A stretch of DNA of 64,000 bases from Patagioenas fasciata (GCF_037038585.1 NC_092524.1:45779001-45843000); one strand, 5' to 3'. Positions 1-27,000 are shown, counted from the stretch's first letter. The notes: a model not told the origin generated them from the letters alone. A program made the numbers and translations.

Positions 1-13803
<13,803 letters not shown>

Positions 13804-14200
13804 CAGCGCCCGGCTGGACCCACCCGGCAAAGCCCCGCCCCCCGGGCGCTACGACGTGAATATTCACTACCTCTCCTCGCCGGGCATGGGCCCCGCACCG
13901 CCCGCTCGAGCAGGGGACGCCGAGCGCTTCCGGGGTTGGCATCACCAGAAGACCCCGCCCGCCAGCACCGCCCCGCCCGAGGGCCGCCGAGCCGTGGCGA
14001 CGCGCTGCACTGCCCGCGGGACACGGCGCCCCCTGGCGGCAACGGGACGGGAGGAGCGGGCGCCGCCGCCCGGGGCGCCGGGGTGTTCCCGCGTCACTCG
14101 TCGCCGCCTCAGCGCCTGCCTGCTTGCACAGGCGGCCCGCTGCCTGCAGCCCCCCGACCTGCTCCTCGGGGACCCCAGCGGCTGAGGGACAGTCCCCGCG

Positions 14201-17200
14201 GGCAGCTGGCATTGCCCACAGGGGACACGGGAAAGGAGACGCTGGGCTGCTTCCTGCATGTTTGGGTTATTTTGGGACTGGCAGGGACATTTCGGATGGC
14301 TTTGACAGGACACACAACTTGTGGTGGCTCGTATCTGTGGGGTATTTCTCAAGTCGAGACCTTGGGATGAGGCAGCGATCTCCAGCCTGGCAGTGAATGG
14401 CAGCGTGTGCTCCCGCTCTGCCATGTGAAAGGGAGGGCAGAGAGAAGCCCTGGGCAGGGGGTGAGAGGGGCTTAAGAAAGCAGCAATGAGCTGTGTCAGT
14501 GCATGGACCCTCTCTGGCTTCTCAGCAATCCCAAGTTTAACACAGAAACTAACTGCTTTGTCTAGATTTGGGTAGTCACCCAAACTCTGGGTAATGAAAT
14601 GTTTCAGCATAAACAAATTTCTGGACAAGTCTGGTGATAGGAGACAAGGGATCCCACAAGCTGGAGTCCTTTTCTTCCTCATGCGTCTCACACCTGCCAT
14701 CCTGTTGACCCCAGTTCTTCTGCAGAGCCTTTGGGCTTCTGCACATATTCTGTGTGTCCCTCTTCGCATACACGAAACAGCTTAGATCTCCTGCCTCTCA
14801 GCCCTCTTCTCTCTCATTCTCATCTCCCTCGTCTTTGCTCTGCTGCTACCTCCTTAGGGATCTTGGCACTTCAAAACACAAAATCAGAGTATATGCGCTC
14901 AGAGATGAAAGACGATGCATCAGTCTGTTTCCTCAGTAAACGGCACTGTCCCTAAACTGTGTCCCTTTCTCCATGCCCTCACCTCCCTTCTCTCAGCTCT
15001 TTTACTGCTGGAATTCACAATGCTATCAGTTCGACCTGAAGGTTAAGCTCCAGAGGGCAGAGATTGGCCCTCTGAAAACCTAACCTCAGCGATGACTAAT
15101 TTTTATGTTAAAAGGATCGTGGGGTTTTTTTCAGCTGTTGCATCAGACCTGTGTGACGGTTGCTCCAGTTGCTCCTAGGCAGTCACATCCTCTCAGTGCT
15201 GCACGGCAGCCATGGCAATTATATGTGTCACCATGTCAGTGGTTACTGGTACTGAACTGAGCCCTCTGCTCCCTCGCCCACCTGATGTGGATATTCCTCC
15301 CCTTCCTTCCCTGCTGATGACATGGCTTCCCAGCATGGAGGGAGCAAGGAGATCTGATACAGAGATGAGAAGGCCACAGCCCTTCCTCCTACATCCTCCT
15401 CCCTGCCCTTTGTCCTGTCCTTGTCACCCCAGGACCACCACCTGATAAATCACATGCTATGAGCTCCCTTTAGTCAATCAGCTCCAGGATTTTTCCTGGG
15501 AACCCTCCTAAGGCAGCCAAGATCAAGAACAAAAGAGAAGTGCCTTCTGCCTGCTTCTCTGTCCCCCCTGCCGAGGCTGTCCCTGAGACACTCAGAGCTG
15601 CTCTCAGCACAGAAACATTTACATCTTTTACAGCACTCTGTCTCTACTTCTCACATTTCTCCCCCAGCAAACACCACGGCCATTTCAGAGTGTGCCTGGG
15701 GGCAGGGCTTGGGAAAGGCCTGGGGAATCACAACTTGAGCTGGGTTCTATGGCTCTGTTGACACTGCAGGGCCATATCTCAGTTCCCGGACCAGCTACAG
15801 ACCCAAGAGAAGCCCCTCGGCATTGCTGACCCGTCACTAAACAGTTTGCCATGGATCCAGGGAAGGGAGAGCCTGTCACGGCTTGCTAAGTACTGGGCTC
15901 CTTGTGGCAGTGCAAGTTAATTCCTTGTGGTGTTTAACTCCAGCCCCATCTGCTCCTGCTTGCTAGGTGTGAAACATCCCATCCCCCAGCCTCCCCGTGC
16001 TTGCTGTATGGTGCATTTTCCCCCTGCACAGGATCGGCGGGGGAAGCCCCCATCCAGATCCTCTGGTACTCCTGGCCTCCCAGCCCCAGCCTCCTGGAAG
16101 TCTCCACTGCCTCCCTGTGCTGCCTCTTCCCTCCAGTCCCTTTCTGCCTGCTGGCCTGTCACTGGGATGTAGGGAGCAGCCTGACAAACCCATCTGTGAG
16201 TGCCTTTGGGGGGGTAAGTGGCCCTGGGCGCCTTCTGAAACAAGCAGCATCGTCTGTGGCCACTGAAAGAAACACAAAACTGTGGCCTTGACTGCGGCTC
16301 GCTTTCTCTTGGGTTTCCCATCCCAGGTCTTAATGCTACTTGGTTTGTGCGGTGTTGCGTAATAAAGAGTGCCAGAAGAATATCTCCTTCCTGGGCTTTC
16401 CAAAATTGAATCGGCCGTTTCCTGCCCATGTTCCCAGTCTCCAGCCTCTTCGTATGTGCCTGTCCTCATTGAAGCTTGCAGCTTCTTCAGTTTGGGATCA
16501 CCTTTAAGCTTTAGCCCTCTCTCGTGAGTAAGGAAGGGGTAATGGAAACTCCCATCCTGAGTTTCACAGAGTTTCACCTCTGTCTGTATTAGGGTGTGAA
16601 CTAAAGCAACTAATTTTCAGCTGGATCAGCAACTTGAACTGACTGACAAAGCCCCCCACACTCCTGTGCCACCCTAAAGGCGAGAGTGGGAATGGAGAAC
16701 CAAGGGGGAGCAAACAGCAGAGGCCAGGCTCAGTGTGGCCTAAACCTCCATGGAGCCGCACCACTGGCTCCTGCTGTGATATCTTAATTATTCTGCCTTT
16801 TCCTCCTCCACGCTCTGTGCCTTAATTAGCCTATCCCCCTCCTGTGGACCAAACTGCTCTGCTTTCTTTTCAATCCTCCTTCCTCATGCTTTACAGTGTC
16901 TTTCTACTGTACACTTCAAAGGCTTTGCTTGCTACATCTCCCCCGTGCTGGCAGCAGCTGGTAACACCCCAAAGCAGACCAGGCCTGCCATGAGCTCACA
17001 GTCATTGAGATGTCTTTGGTCCCTTTGGATCTGGGCAAGAAGCCGGCATGGGGAAGGAGAGGTGGAAGGATTTTCACCATTTCACCTCTGGGAAGTTACT
17101 AGTAACACAGGAAAAGCGAGGGGGAAAGCAGCCCCCTCCTCCACACACCCTCCCCAGCAGAGAGCCTGCTGAGGGCAGAGTGCTTTTATGTGCAAGTGGG

Positions 17201-20200
17201 AGGGAAGGAGAGTGTTAGGGCTTCAGAGGGAAATGCTTTGATCTTGACTTTGAATCTCCTGCAGTTCCCGGCTCTCCCTCACCCCTCCCACCTACAGCTT
17301 GGACCCAAAGATGTGGCCAAGACTCTGGGTCCTCACCCAGCGCTGTGGTACCGTGCTTGGTGCTCCATGCTTAATTCTGTGAGCCTTGGGGAGCCTTGAG
17401 GAGCAAGGGCACAGCACCAGCACCAAGTTCAAAGCTTCCTTCCCATCTCTCAGAGTGGGAAGGAAGAGGGAACCCAGCTGGACAGAAGCCAGAAGGCAAA
17501 ACAGCCCTGAGCCAAGCAGAGGAGAATTAGAGATAGAACCTGCTGTCAGGACTCTGCTGCTCCAGGACAGGGGACAGGCAGACCTGGCTCTCCTGTGCAC
17601 TCCTGGTGCATTTCTCCTCAACATCACCTAGAAAACGAACTGGGTGGCAGCCACCATTAGGAGAGGGACAGGGTGCTCTGGGTGGACTCTTCAGGGACAG
17701 CACTGAGGTGCCCTGGTCTCACAAGGAATGATCTTAAGTCAGAGAGAGGAGAACAGCAATATGGGGCCCAGGTGTCCTCTCGGGGCTGGGAAGGAGGTGG
17801 CACTGAGGAGTGCTGAAGAGGAACAACCCCAAGCTCTGAGTCACTGCAGAAGAAGAGGGGGACAGAGAGCTTTAGAGGTCTCTAGTCTGCGACTCAGTGC
17901 CCAGCCCAGCTCCCTGTTTCCCCTGGGGAGATGAAACTCCTGGCTGGGCCAGGCCACATTCTTGTGCCCTCTGTGCCAACCCTCTGTCCTTGGTCATACA
18001 GCTGGAGTCACCGCTGTTAACTGCTACTGCTCACTGATGTTGATGCCCTTGGCTGTCCCTGCCTGCCAGTTCTCACTTCAGCACCACTAAATAGATTTTG
18101 CTCTTCACATTGTCTCCTGTAATTCAATCACTCCCGTGCTTCTGACTGAAGAGTTTGTCGCTCTCCCTCTCAGTGTGGCGTAAGCAGAAATGAACAAAAT
18201 TGCAATTGTCCATCTGCTGGCACCCAGCGTCATCCCGGGGCATGCATGGACATGAGGGTGCCTCATGGGACTTCTCCACAGAGCCTAGCAGTCTGTCTGT
18301 CTGAGCATCCCTTTAAGGGCTCCAGCACAGGTATGACAGAGTGGGTTCAGAAATGTTTCACGACTGGGAATGAAAAATACCAGGCAATGTGAACCCCAAA
18401 CCAGGACTTCTGTCATTCAGTTTGAAGAAGTTACTACAAAAATTGGGGTGGACTCTATGCTTTCCAGGTCCCTGTTGGGCACAATTACACTTGAACCACT
18501 TGCTCGTCCTCCTGAAACTGGTGGGCAGACTGCAGCTGCAGCAAACCTATTTCTCCTGCCATCTCAGGCTGCAAGCTCTGCTCTTTCTTTGTGGAGCAAT
18601 GCCAGGCACAGGGGAGAAACCCAGCCAAGACATCAGACACTTAGACACTTAGGACCCTCCTGGAAGCCCCCATGCTCTCAGTCCTGCCAGCAACTCAGCA
18701 GTCCCAGCTCTCCAACTTCCCAGAAGGAAGATTCTGACTCTGCCGTTCTCTGGATGGAGAAAGATGGAAAAAACAGAAGCTGGGGCATCAGCAGTGGCTT
18801 TGAGGAGATGGACATGTCATTTTAGACCATTTAGGTCAAGCGGTTTCAATTCCAGAGGTGGTTTTGGCAATTGGCCCACAGACTGACCTATCCCAAATGA
18901 CATTTGTCTGCTGTGGGTGTTTCAGCCATATCCCATCCTATCTGAAGTGTTTCCTCTGGTCCAGCCATGGACAGCACTACAGTGGGTAGGATGCTCTGAT
19001 TCCCTCCACTCCTGGAGGCCCCTAAGGAGGGAGCAGAGGTAGGACAGGGGGAGCTTTCCTGAGGGGGGGATAACTGAGTGTTTGAATCTTGTGCCCCACC
19101 TGTTGCACTGTCGGCATTGTCACATTCCAGTGACAGAGCCAGAGGAAGTCCTACCTTATACAAGAACCCAGCACCAAGTCCTTGAGACAACCTTCCTCAT
19201 CATATTCAAATCAAAGAGAATTTTATCTGCTGAACATGGAGGTTGCTCTTGACCTGGGAGAAGACTCCATACCTAAACTTGGAGCAGTAAAACCTGTCTT
19301 CCAGCATGACTGGAAACATCGTGCCCTGAGACCCATGTGCAGCTGGACCTCTCTGTGTCTTTGCTCTGGGACTCATCTGAGAGCAGATGGGCTGCAGCAG
19401 GCAGGTTAAAGGACAACAGACAGAAAAGCTTCTGGCAACCAGAGCTAAACTGCAAAGGTCTCCATGGCCTACTGTCGTGCTGAAGCATCCCACACTACAT
19501 CAGGGAGCACTCTTGTCCCCCACCACACTCCTTCAAGGAACAGAAAAATGCTAACTACTTGTTTATGTGCTGGAAGCTAGTGTGTGCAGTCATCTGCATA
19601 ACAGAACTGCCCAGGCTGTCTCTTTGTGTGTTTTCCAGCTCCTATGTTAATCACTGACCCTGCTGACTCGGGCATTTACCAGTGTCTCACTGCCCTGTGA
19701 GCACCGCTTTGCATTTGCAACCAAAGAAGTTAAAAGGATGAAGGATGAGAAGGGGAGCTCAGCAGCTGTGGACATGAACACCGGCCTGCCGACGAAAATA
19801 TCCAGGACTGGCCAGATTGACAGCAAGAGTGGAGCTGGCTTTGGAGATATGAAGATTGCCTGAGGGGGAAGAAAGCTCACCAGTGGGTAGTTTAGGTCTC
19901 TCTTCCTTGCACTGTAGCTTTCCTGTGTCCAGCGAGAGTGACCCCCGTGAGCACTGAAGGCCAGGGTTTGGTGTCACCTGGGGTAGTGGCTCCCAGCTGA
20001 GGCTGGGAGGACTCACAAGCAGCCAGTCCACAGCTTCCAGGGAGCCCATTCCTCCTGTCAAACCCTCCTCCCCTGACCCCCCTGCCTTGCTTCAGGGCTC
20101 AGATGTGAGACAAGAGAAGTGGGAAAAAATGCTCTGGGGTATGTGCTTGTGCTTTTGGGGGAGGTAGGACTCAGTGAAGGTGTACCTTGATGTGCACTGC

Positions 20201-20407
20201 GATGCTTGGTGCCAGACTAACATGGGAGGGCAACAGGAGAGGGAGCTGGACACATTTTCCCTGTTTGAAAATTTTGTCTTTAGTTTTCTACACAAGAATC
20301 CCATATGTGGTACCTCCACAATCCCTCCTGCCCTCTCCTTGCCCAACACTACAGCAGAAATGAGTGACTACACTGAAGGTCCCCTCAGGTGGTGGCATGT
20401 AGGGAAG
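14201..20407. other. Intergenic DNA between the divergent genes ABCD4 and VRTN
   Basis: No exon, RNA gene or repeat could be supported here. Small open frames on both strands lack splice context and recognisable protein content. Any VRTN enhancer would be a candidate for this interval, but sequence alone does not locate one. Confidence 0.6.
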
Positions 20408-20605
20408 TCTTGTGGTTTAACCTGGCAGGCAGCTAAACACCACACAGCCACTCACTCAGTAACTCTCCCCCAACCCCAAGTGGGGAGAGAATCAGAAAAA
20501 AAGGTAAAACTCATGGGTTGAGATAAAAACAGTTTAGTAGGACAGAAAAGGATGGGAAAATCAAAATAAAAATAGTAGTAGTAGTAGTAATAATAATAAT
20601 AATCA
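20408..20605 (-). repeat. Partial 3' LTR of the same ERV
   Basis: Shares with the left third of 21700-22266 the run TGTGGTTTAAC, the CACCACACAGCCACTC block, the GTTGAGATAAAAAC segment and the AGGACAGAAAAGGA segment. Homology stops at the trinucleotide-repeat tract near 20605, so the U3 part of this LTR is missing or unalignable by eye. Its outer end starts TCTTGTGG in place of TGTTGTGG. Confidence 0.75.
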
Positions 20606-20619
20606 TCATCATCATCATC
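20573..20619. repeat. Compound trinucleotide microsatellite (TAG)n(TAA)n(TCA)n
   Basis: Perfect runs of TAG, TAA and TCA follow one another. It lies at the same place in the LTR as the AAT-rich tract of the right LTR (about 21850-21865), so it expanded from the LTR's own simple-sequence region. Confidence 0.85.
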
Positions 20620-21674
20620 GCCCTACTTCAGAATAACCTGCCTCGTCCACTTCCTCCTCCTTCCCCTTCTAGTAGGAGTTTCTTCCCTTAGTAAACAAGC
20701 TGACTCTTGCATCCAATATTTCTTCTTGTATATAGGGGTGACTGATACTGGCATGGGTTTGTTCTCTGGTTAAGCTACACTGCCTGTCATGGGGGCTGGA
20801 GTAACCACAGTGCCTGTCATTTTGTTGTCAAATCCAGAGACCTTTTCTTCCCTTTGAGGGCACTGAATAGTGTTGAACAGGGCTCAGTAGGCATGGGCCA
20901 GGCTCCAGCATATTGCAGTGATTTGTGTCTCTCTGGAATTGCCAGGGTGACAGCATACTTTTTCCAAATATGTCACTAGTCTTTCAGGATTGTGCACTGT
21001 TTCAGGGGAGAAGTTTCAAAACATTAGAGGTGCCCAGTGTCCTAGGTACTTGCCCATACTATCCCACACACAATGCCACTCATAACTATCCAGCCTCAGG
21101 GCAGCTCTGTGAGTGGTATTCTTAAACAGTTGTTTAACCTTAACAACTCAGGAGACTTAGCAATAGGAACATGCTGGTTTGAACATCCCAATGATATTCA
21201 AAATTCTCAAGAGCTATTGTAACTAGCCTGGAGGAGAAGGGGAAGGTGAAGAAGCAGAGGAATGTGTCCTCCCTAGTCTCCCCCAGAGACTGGCACTCTG
21301 GGGAGAAAAGGTAAAGAGTGTAATTATTAATAGTTTCTGAGAGATGGTTCCTGAAAGTACGGATATGACGGCAATGCTGAGTACAAATACCAGATTAGTC
21401 TCACAACCAGTAATTTCATCATATCATAAACCAGTGTTACACAGTACGGCAAAATGATAATCTTAATCCAGCCCCCAGAGGCAATAAACAGCAAAACAGG
21501 GAATATATACGGTGAGTAAGGTGTGACATAGTACAGCTCTGAGAACAAGCACAAGCCTGAGAGCGAATAAATCAATATTGTGACCGGTGACTACTAAACT
21601 AATGTACTGAATGCTTATAACAAACTTGTTTTAACTTTCTCTGGTAAGATCTGTTGTTATCTCAACCCTTTGAA

Positions 21675-21691
21675 CCCCACATTGTGCACCA
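21675..21691 (-). other. ERV primer-binding-site-like motif
   Basis: Eight bases inside the 5' LTR the minus strand reads TGGTGCACAATGTGGGG. This resembles the primer site complementary to tRNA-Lys used by several retroviral groups, with about three differences from the form I remember. It orients the element and marks the LTR boundary. Confidence 0.5.
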
Positions 21692-21699
21692 AGAAGGAC

Positions 21700-22266
21700 T
21701 GTTGTGGTTTAACCCAGCAGGCAACAAAACACCACACAGCCACTCGCTCATCTCCCCCGACCCCAGTGGGATGGGGGGAAAGTCAGAAAAAAAGGTGATA
21801 CTTGTGGTTTGAGAGAAGAGATATTTTAATAGGACAGAAAAGGAAGGGATAATAATAATAACAACAACGACAACAGAAAAGAATATACAGAACAAGTGAT
21901 GCACAATGCAATTGCTCACCACCCAGTGACCGATGCCCACCCAGTCCCCAAGCAGTGGCCACCACCACCAGGCCAACTCCCCGTATTTTTTTGTTCAGCA
22001 TAACGTCATGTCGTATGGAATACCGCATGGCCAGTTTGGGTCAGCTGTCCTGACTGTGTTCCCTCCCAGCTTCTTGTGCACCCCCAGCCTCCTCACTGGC
22101 AGGGCTGTGTAAGAAGCTGAAAAGGCTTTGACTCTGCGTAAGCACTGCTCACCAAAAGCTAAAACACCAGTGTGTTATCAACATTATTCTCATCCCAAAT
22201 CCAAACCACAGCAGTAGACCAGCTACTCGGAAGAAAATTAACTCAATCCCAGCTGAAACTAGAACA
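21700..22266 (-). repeat. ERV 5' LTR (about 567 bp)
   Basis: The ends are TGTT and AACA, a short inverted terminal repeat typical of LTRs. On the minus strand it starts TGTTCTAGTTTCAGCTGGGA, carries a CRE-like TGACGTTA near 22003 and an ATTAAA signal near 21830, and ends in the CCACAACA side. The usual TATA position, near 21985-21990, reads as an A-rich run, so the promoter looks degenerate. The class matches an LTR abundant in neoavian birds that I recognise from memory; I cannot name the Repbase family with certainty. Confidence 0.8.
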
Positions 22267-23260
22267 GGGAGGAAGCCCCTGCCAGCTCTGATATCAGGAC
22301 TTATTTTGTGCCCTTCACTGTCTGAGAGGGTTGTGTTGAGGCCCAGGCTGGTCCCTGAGGATAGTCTAGGGAGAGGAAACCAGATGCTGCCTGCAACCAG
22401 AGCTACACAGGCTGGGGGACAAGAAGCGCCAAGACCAGTTGGTGAAGCCTGTTGTCCAAGGTGCGCCCCACCACATTCAAACACACCCAGCACTCACACC
22501 CAAGGGCAGATGGGCTTCTCGGGGACCCGTTTCAGGGTGGACTAGCTTGGGATGAGGCAGGTCCTGGAGGAAGCGCTGGGGGCTCTGGGCTTGTGAGGAG
22601 AATGCCAGGTGGAACTGGTGTTGGCGGTTTAGTGGTGCAGGAGCGAAGTGCCTGGTGCACAGGCTGTTTGCACAGCCTCACGTGGTGCCCAAGGGTTGAG
22701 ATGAACCCATTGTGCGAGCGGGAGTTAAGGAGGGGGACCTTGGCAGTGAGATTAGGCTGAGGAGGCAGTGGAACACAGATAGCAGGGAGGAAGGCTGCTC
22801 AATGGAGGAGTCAGGCATGGGCAGGCAGATGCAAGCCCATCTGGAGGCTGCCCAGAGCCGAGGGCAGGGAAAAAGCTGCCATCATTTGGGTGGCTCCTGC
22901 AGAGGAGAAGGTTTTGAAGGGCAGCACAGCTCAGCTTCATCAGCCCTATGAGCTCGAGGGTGCGAGCAGAGTTTCTTCGGTGGGGGGAACACAGGAGCCA
23001 CTTAGGGTGGTGTGGAGGAAAGACTGTGGCCTCAGCAAGAGTGAGTGGGGAGAGGGGGCAGACATGCACACGGGCTGTGCCAACCCCGTGGGTTGCAGTG
23101 ACACCCACTTGGGACCTGCCTGCTCCTCATGGGACATGAGGGTTGCTCCACACTAGCACCCAGTTCGCACCCCGTGGCCCCAGTGGGCTCTGTCGCCTGC
23201 CGTAGGGCTGCAGGCTCGGGAGGGGTATGGGGCAGGGGGATGCTGTGGGGCGGCAGGGTG
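22267..23260. other. Intergenic DNA upstream of the VRTN promoter
   Basis: GC content rises toward the island at 23.27 kb. No exon or repeat is recognised; the GC-rich open frames on both strands show no family resemblance. Confidence 0.6.
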
Positions 23261-23269
23261 CCGGGGAAC

Positions 23270-24010
23270 ACCGGGGCAGGGCGGCGGAGACGGCGGGCCC
23301 TTTAAGTGCGGCGGCAGCGGGACAATGGCCATTATCACTTTAGCTTTGGAAGTGACCCCCGGCCCGCTCCGCTTTCATCTGGGCCGGGGCCGCGGGGATG
23401 GCCCGCTTCCTGGCGGGGGAGGGGAGGGAGGGGGCAGGCGGGGAGGGGCGGCCCGGCCCGGCTCGGCCCGGCGCCGCACGCGGCCGCCCGCTCCCGGGGG
23501 TCACTACGGGGCTGGCACCGGGGCGGCGGCGGCGGGTCCGCGCCGCTTCCTGCCGCCGCCCTTAAAGGTGCGGGGCGGCCGAGGGGCCGGGTGAGGTGTG
23601 ATCTGCGGAGCCAGGTGAGTGTGGAGCTGGGCTGCGCGCCGTCGGGGTCGCGGTTCCTCGCCAACCCTGACCCTGCGGGTTGCCCTGCCGCGGCGGGTAC
23701 CTTCCCCCGGCGGCCGAGCGCCCCATATTGCCCTGACCTCGGTGGCTGCTTGGCGGCTGCTCAGGCATCGGCGACCTCTCCTCCGTCCCGCGGCTGTTCG
23801 TCCCTTTGTCTCCCGGGAGAGGGGAGCGGCAGCCCGTGTTCTCACCCGGGTCGCAGGGCTGTCCCCGTCTCCAGGGATCGCACGGAGCTGCCTCTGCCGC
23901 GTTCGGGAGAGGCACAAGTGGCCGCGGGTGGACGGGGCTGGAGGCGGCTGTCAGGCGCGGCTTCCACTCGGGCAGTCAGTGCCCCTGCCCTCTGGCAGCT
24001 GAAACGAGGT
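23270..24010 (+). promoter_or_regulatory. VRTN: CpG island, inferred VRTN promoter and untranslated exon 1
   Basis: Very GC- and CpG-rich block that begins with a CCCTTTAAGTG stretch and includes a GGCCATTATC segment near 23326. It lies 3.4 kb upstream of the VRTN coding exon on the same strand and is the only strong promoter-like region there. A good donor, GAGCCAG/GTGAGT, follows at 23614/23615. The assignment to VRTN rests on position and on the acceptor found directly before the VRTN ATG. Confidence 0.7.
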
Positions 24011-27000
24011 GCAGCTGCAGTGCTTTGGCCTAGGTTAAAATGGGTCTGTGGCTTTTCTCTCTCCAGGTGAGTGTTGCCCCATTTCTGGACTTGGGAGATG
24101 TGGGTGTTGGCAAATCAGTAAAGCCTGCTGCTTGGGTTGCCAGCACTGCTCACCCACCAGAACCATTCCTGGGATTTCTAGTGTGGTATTTCTAGCCTAA
24201 ATAGCTCCTTCAGATTACTGCTTCTGTTGTGCATTTATGATGGTTCAAACCATCTTTTGCTTGGGAGCCTTTATGGTCAGGGTGTCCTGAGCCTGCAGCT
24301 GGGGCTGGGAAGTGAGCCACCTAACTAACCCTGCAGCTGTGCTGGGGTGCATGGACACCCCTGCTCCTGCAAACTGCTGGCAGCCTTGAGCATTCAGGAC
24401 AGCAGGGACTGAGGTCTCCTGGATTACTGCTGCGTTTTTGGAGCTGGCTTGGGGAACTTGCGCTACTGGATGCCACCAGCCCATCAGTTTAGGTGAGGGA
24501 ACGTGATCTGCAAGTGCTTACTTATCTGTTACAATGCAAAAGCAGCTAGGTTAGGTAAAGTCTCCTTTATCAGAGGTGAAGAGCTCTCATGGTGCTGAGG
24601 CAATTTAGAGAGCACTTACCTGTTGTATTCAGCTGTCTTTGCTGGGGGTGTGTGGGGAAAAATGTTCACTTTGCAGCAGGTCTTCTGCATTGAGAGCTAC
24701 TGGGTTTGTTCTGGTGATGAACTCAAGCCCCCAGCTTGGCTGGCTTCTGCTTCTGGCTTATCTGAGCTTCTCTCCATCATACCACAGGAGCTCATGTGAA
24801 CTGCTTTAGCAGCCTTAGGATTGCCTTCAAGGTTCTCTTGCTCTGGGCAGCAAGAGCTGCAAGTGAGGTTAATGCTGAAGGAAAGAATTAAATCCTGTGT
24901 CTCCAGCTCTCCCTCTTGCCCTCCATCTTCTCATAAGCTATAAGGGGGTGGGAAATTCCCACCAGGCTATAAGGACCAGGGTTGTTGCTGATGCTTCCTG
25001 GCCTGTGTCAGCTCCTCACCCCCTCCAGGGAAAAGCTTGTTTTGCCTTTCCTGGTGCTGCTGATGGGTGAGTGCCCAGCCAGGCTGTGGGGACTGAAAGG
25101 GGAGGCAGTGGCTGCTGCAGGGGTAGGTGGCTGGCCCTGAAATGGCTTGGCAGGCCATAGAGATCGAGGAATTGGGCTCTGCCAGCCCTGCAGCTTTCCT
25201 GAGGGATGCCTTTGCCTCAGTTCCTTGAGCACATGTTGCTCACCACAGGCTTAGTTAAAATTTATTTAAACTTCTGTACATTTTTACAAACTTCCAGGAG
25301 AAAAAAATACAGACCTGACCTGAAGGGATAACCCCATCCTTCCTCAGACCACCATTTTAGGATAATTTTATCTCCACTGCTTCATAGCTGTGTGCATTCT
25401 CTTGTGTTTGTCTCTGATACCTGATGCCCCACAGCTGTGGGAACAGCTGTAAGAGGGCCTTGGCCTCCAACATGTGGGAGAGTGTGGAGGAACTTGGAGC
25501 AGAGAAAGGGAATGGATTTGGTGACTAGCAGTGGCCTGATTAAAGACAAGGGGCAGCAGCACAGAGACTCCCTGTGGTGAAGTAGCTGGGATGCAGCTGT
25601 GTGAGTCTGTGGCACCTCATTTTGTTTGCTGTTTGGTCATGGCCAGGGGCTGTAGAAGCTACAGCAATAATATCCTCATCTGCAGCAGGGTGCAGGGCTG
25701 AGAATTGGAAGAGGTCAGGACATATGCTTTACTTCAGATCTGCTTTTCCTGCCAGGCTCTGCTGTTTCCCCATCTCCCCACAGAGCTGTGTGTAGTGATA
25801 CCTGAAAAGATGGGCTCCAGCTGGAATGTGTCAACACACATGCCAAGTGATGCCCTATGTGTTGGGGGTGGTATGTGAATGAAGAAATGGAGGTGACTGG
25901 GTTCTCTAGTTGAGTGAAGTGTTGTGATCCCTGGGAGAAAACTGGTTCAAGAGGGAGAGACTGAGCCAGTTGGTGGCAAAAAAGGGTGCCAAAGAGGGTT
26001 GCACTGCTGGAGCTGAATCATGGGGTGAGGACTGTGTAGTAATCATGAAAGCTCCTGGAGTGGTGGGGGCAAAGCAGTGTAGGTGTTGTAAAACTGACAA
26101 GAGAGGGATGCAGGTCTGACCATTTGGGTCGCCTGAGTGGGAACTGACATGTGGAGGGAGGAACAGGACAGAGATGGGCTCAGGCAGGGAAGAGGGCTCC
26201 ACATAGCCTCTGAGCTACCCACCCAGTGACTATGCTCTGTCTGCACTTAGGAGTTGCCTCCTGCTTCAGATCTAGTTTAGGAGAAGCCCTCCTTTTTCGG
26301 TTTCTCCCAGGCTGTTGTGTGTCTGCTGAGCAGCAAGTGACATCTAGTGTCAGCTCAGGCAGCAGTAACTGTGGCTTGGGCTGCCTCTGGCTCTTCGTCC
26401 CATCCCAGGTTCTGTGACAGCAGTTTTTGGTGCATTCAGTGGGTGCAGCTGCAGTGTCCTGCTCTGAGGAATGGGGCAAGGTCCTTGCCCTTGTTCTGTT
26501 GGGCTTGAATGCCTTGAGCCGGGTCCCTCCACACACCCATGCGATGTTGCTCTGTTACAGCTCCCTTCCTGCAGGGATGACAAATATTTCCCCTTTGAGG
26601 CTCTCTCCTCTCTGGACACTCGTAGCATGGCAGTAAAATGAAAGGGATGGAGCTACTGGTGGGAGAGATGGGTGTAGGGGTGAGGCTGGGTGCAGAGCCG
26701 GACATGCAGGGGTAGGAGGTGACCTGGCTTCCTATCCCAATGAATGCAGTCACTCCTTAGTTTCACCTGGACAAAAGTCTCTGGAGGCTGTTTGCCATGT
26801 GTGCTGCCCACAGGAGGTCACTGGAGAGCAAGATGAACCCTTGTCCCAGTCCCAGGTCTGCCTGTGGAGACCCAGGCTTCTTCCTTTGGGAGTGTGGGTG
26901 GAGGGACGAGCAGTGGCCTTTCCTCTACTCTCTTCCCATGTTCTCTCCTTTGGGCAAGAGCTGGTCCTGGAGGCCAGGCCTCTGGCAATCTGAGCATGCA

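Larger units (their letters stand above)
20408..22266 (-). mobile_element. Internally deleted endogenous retrovirus (avian ERV, minus strand)
   Basis: A complete LTR lies at the right (21700-22266), a primer-binding-site-like motif just inside it, about 1.1 kb of internal sequence, and a partial second LTR at the left (20408 to about 20605). The arrangement places the 5' LTR at the high-coordinate end. Flanks are GGGAAG (20402-20407) and GGGAGG (22267-22272), a candidate target-site duplication with one mismatch. No gag, pol or env frame is recognisable; the element is a decayed remnant with a large internal deletion. Confidence 0.75.

Noticed and set aside
23306-24070. A 254-codon open frame on the plus strand across the VRTN CpG island.
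   Set aside because: Composition is Gly/Arg/Pro/Ala-rich as expected of GC-rich DNA with few stop codons. Other frames on both strands are open too, and no domain is recognisable.
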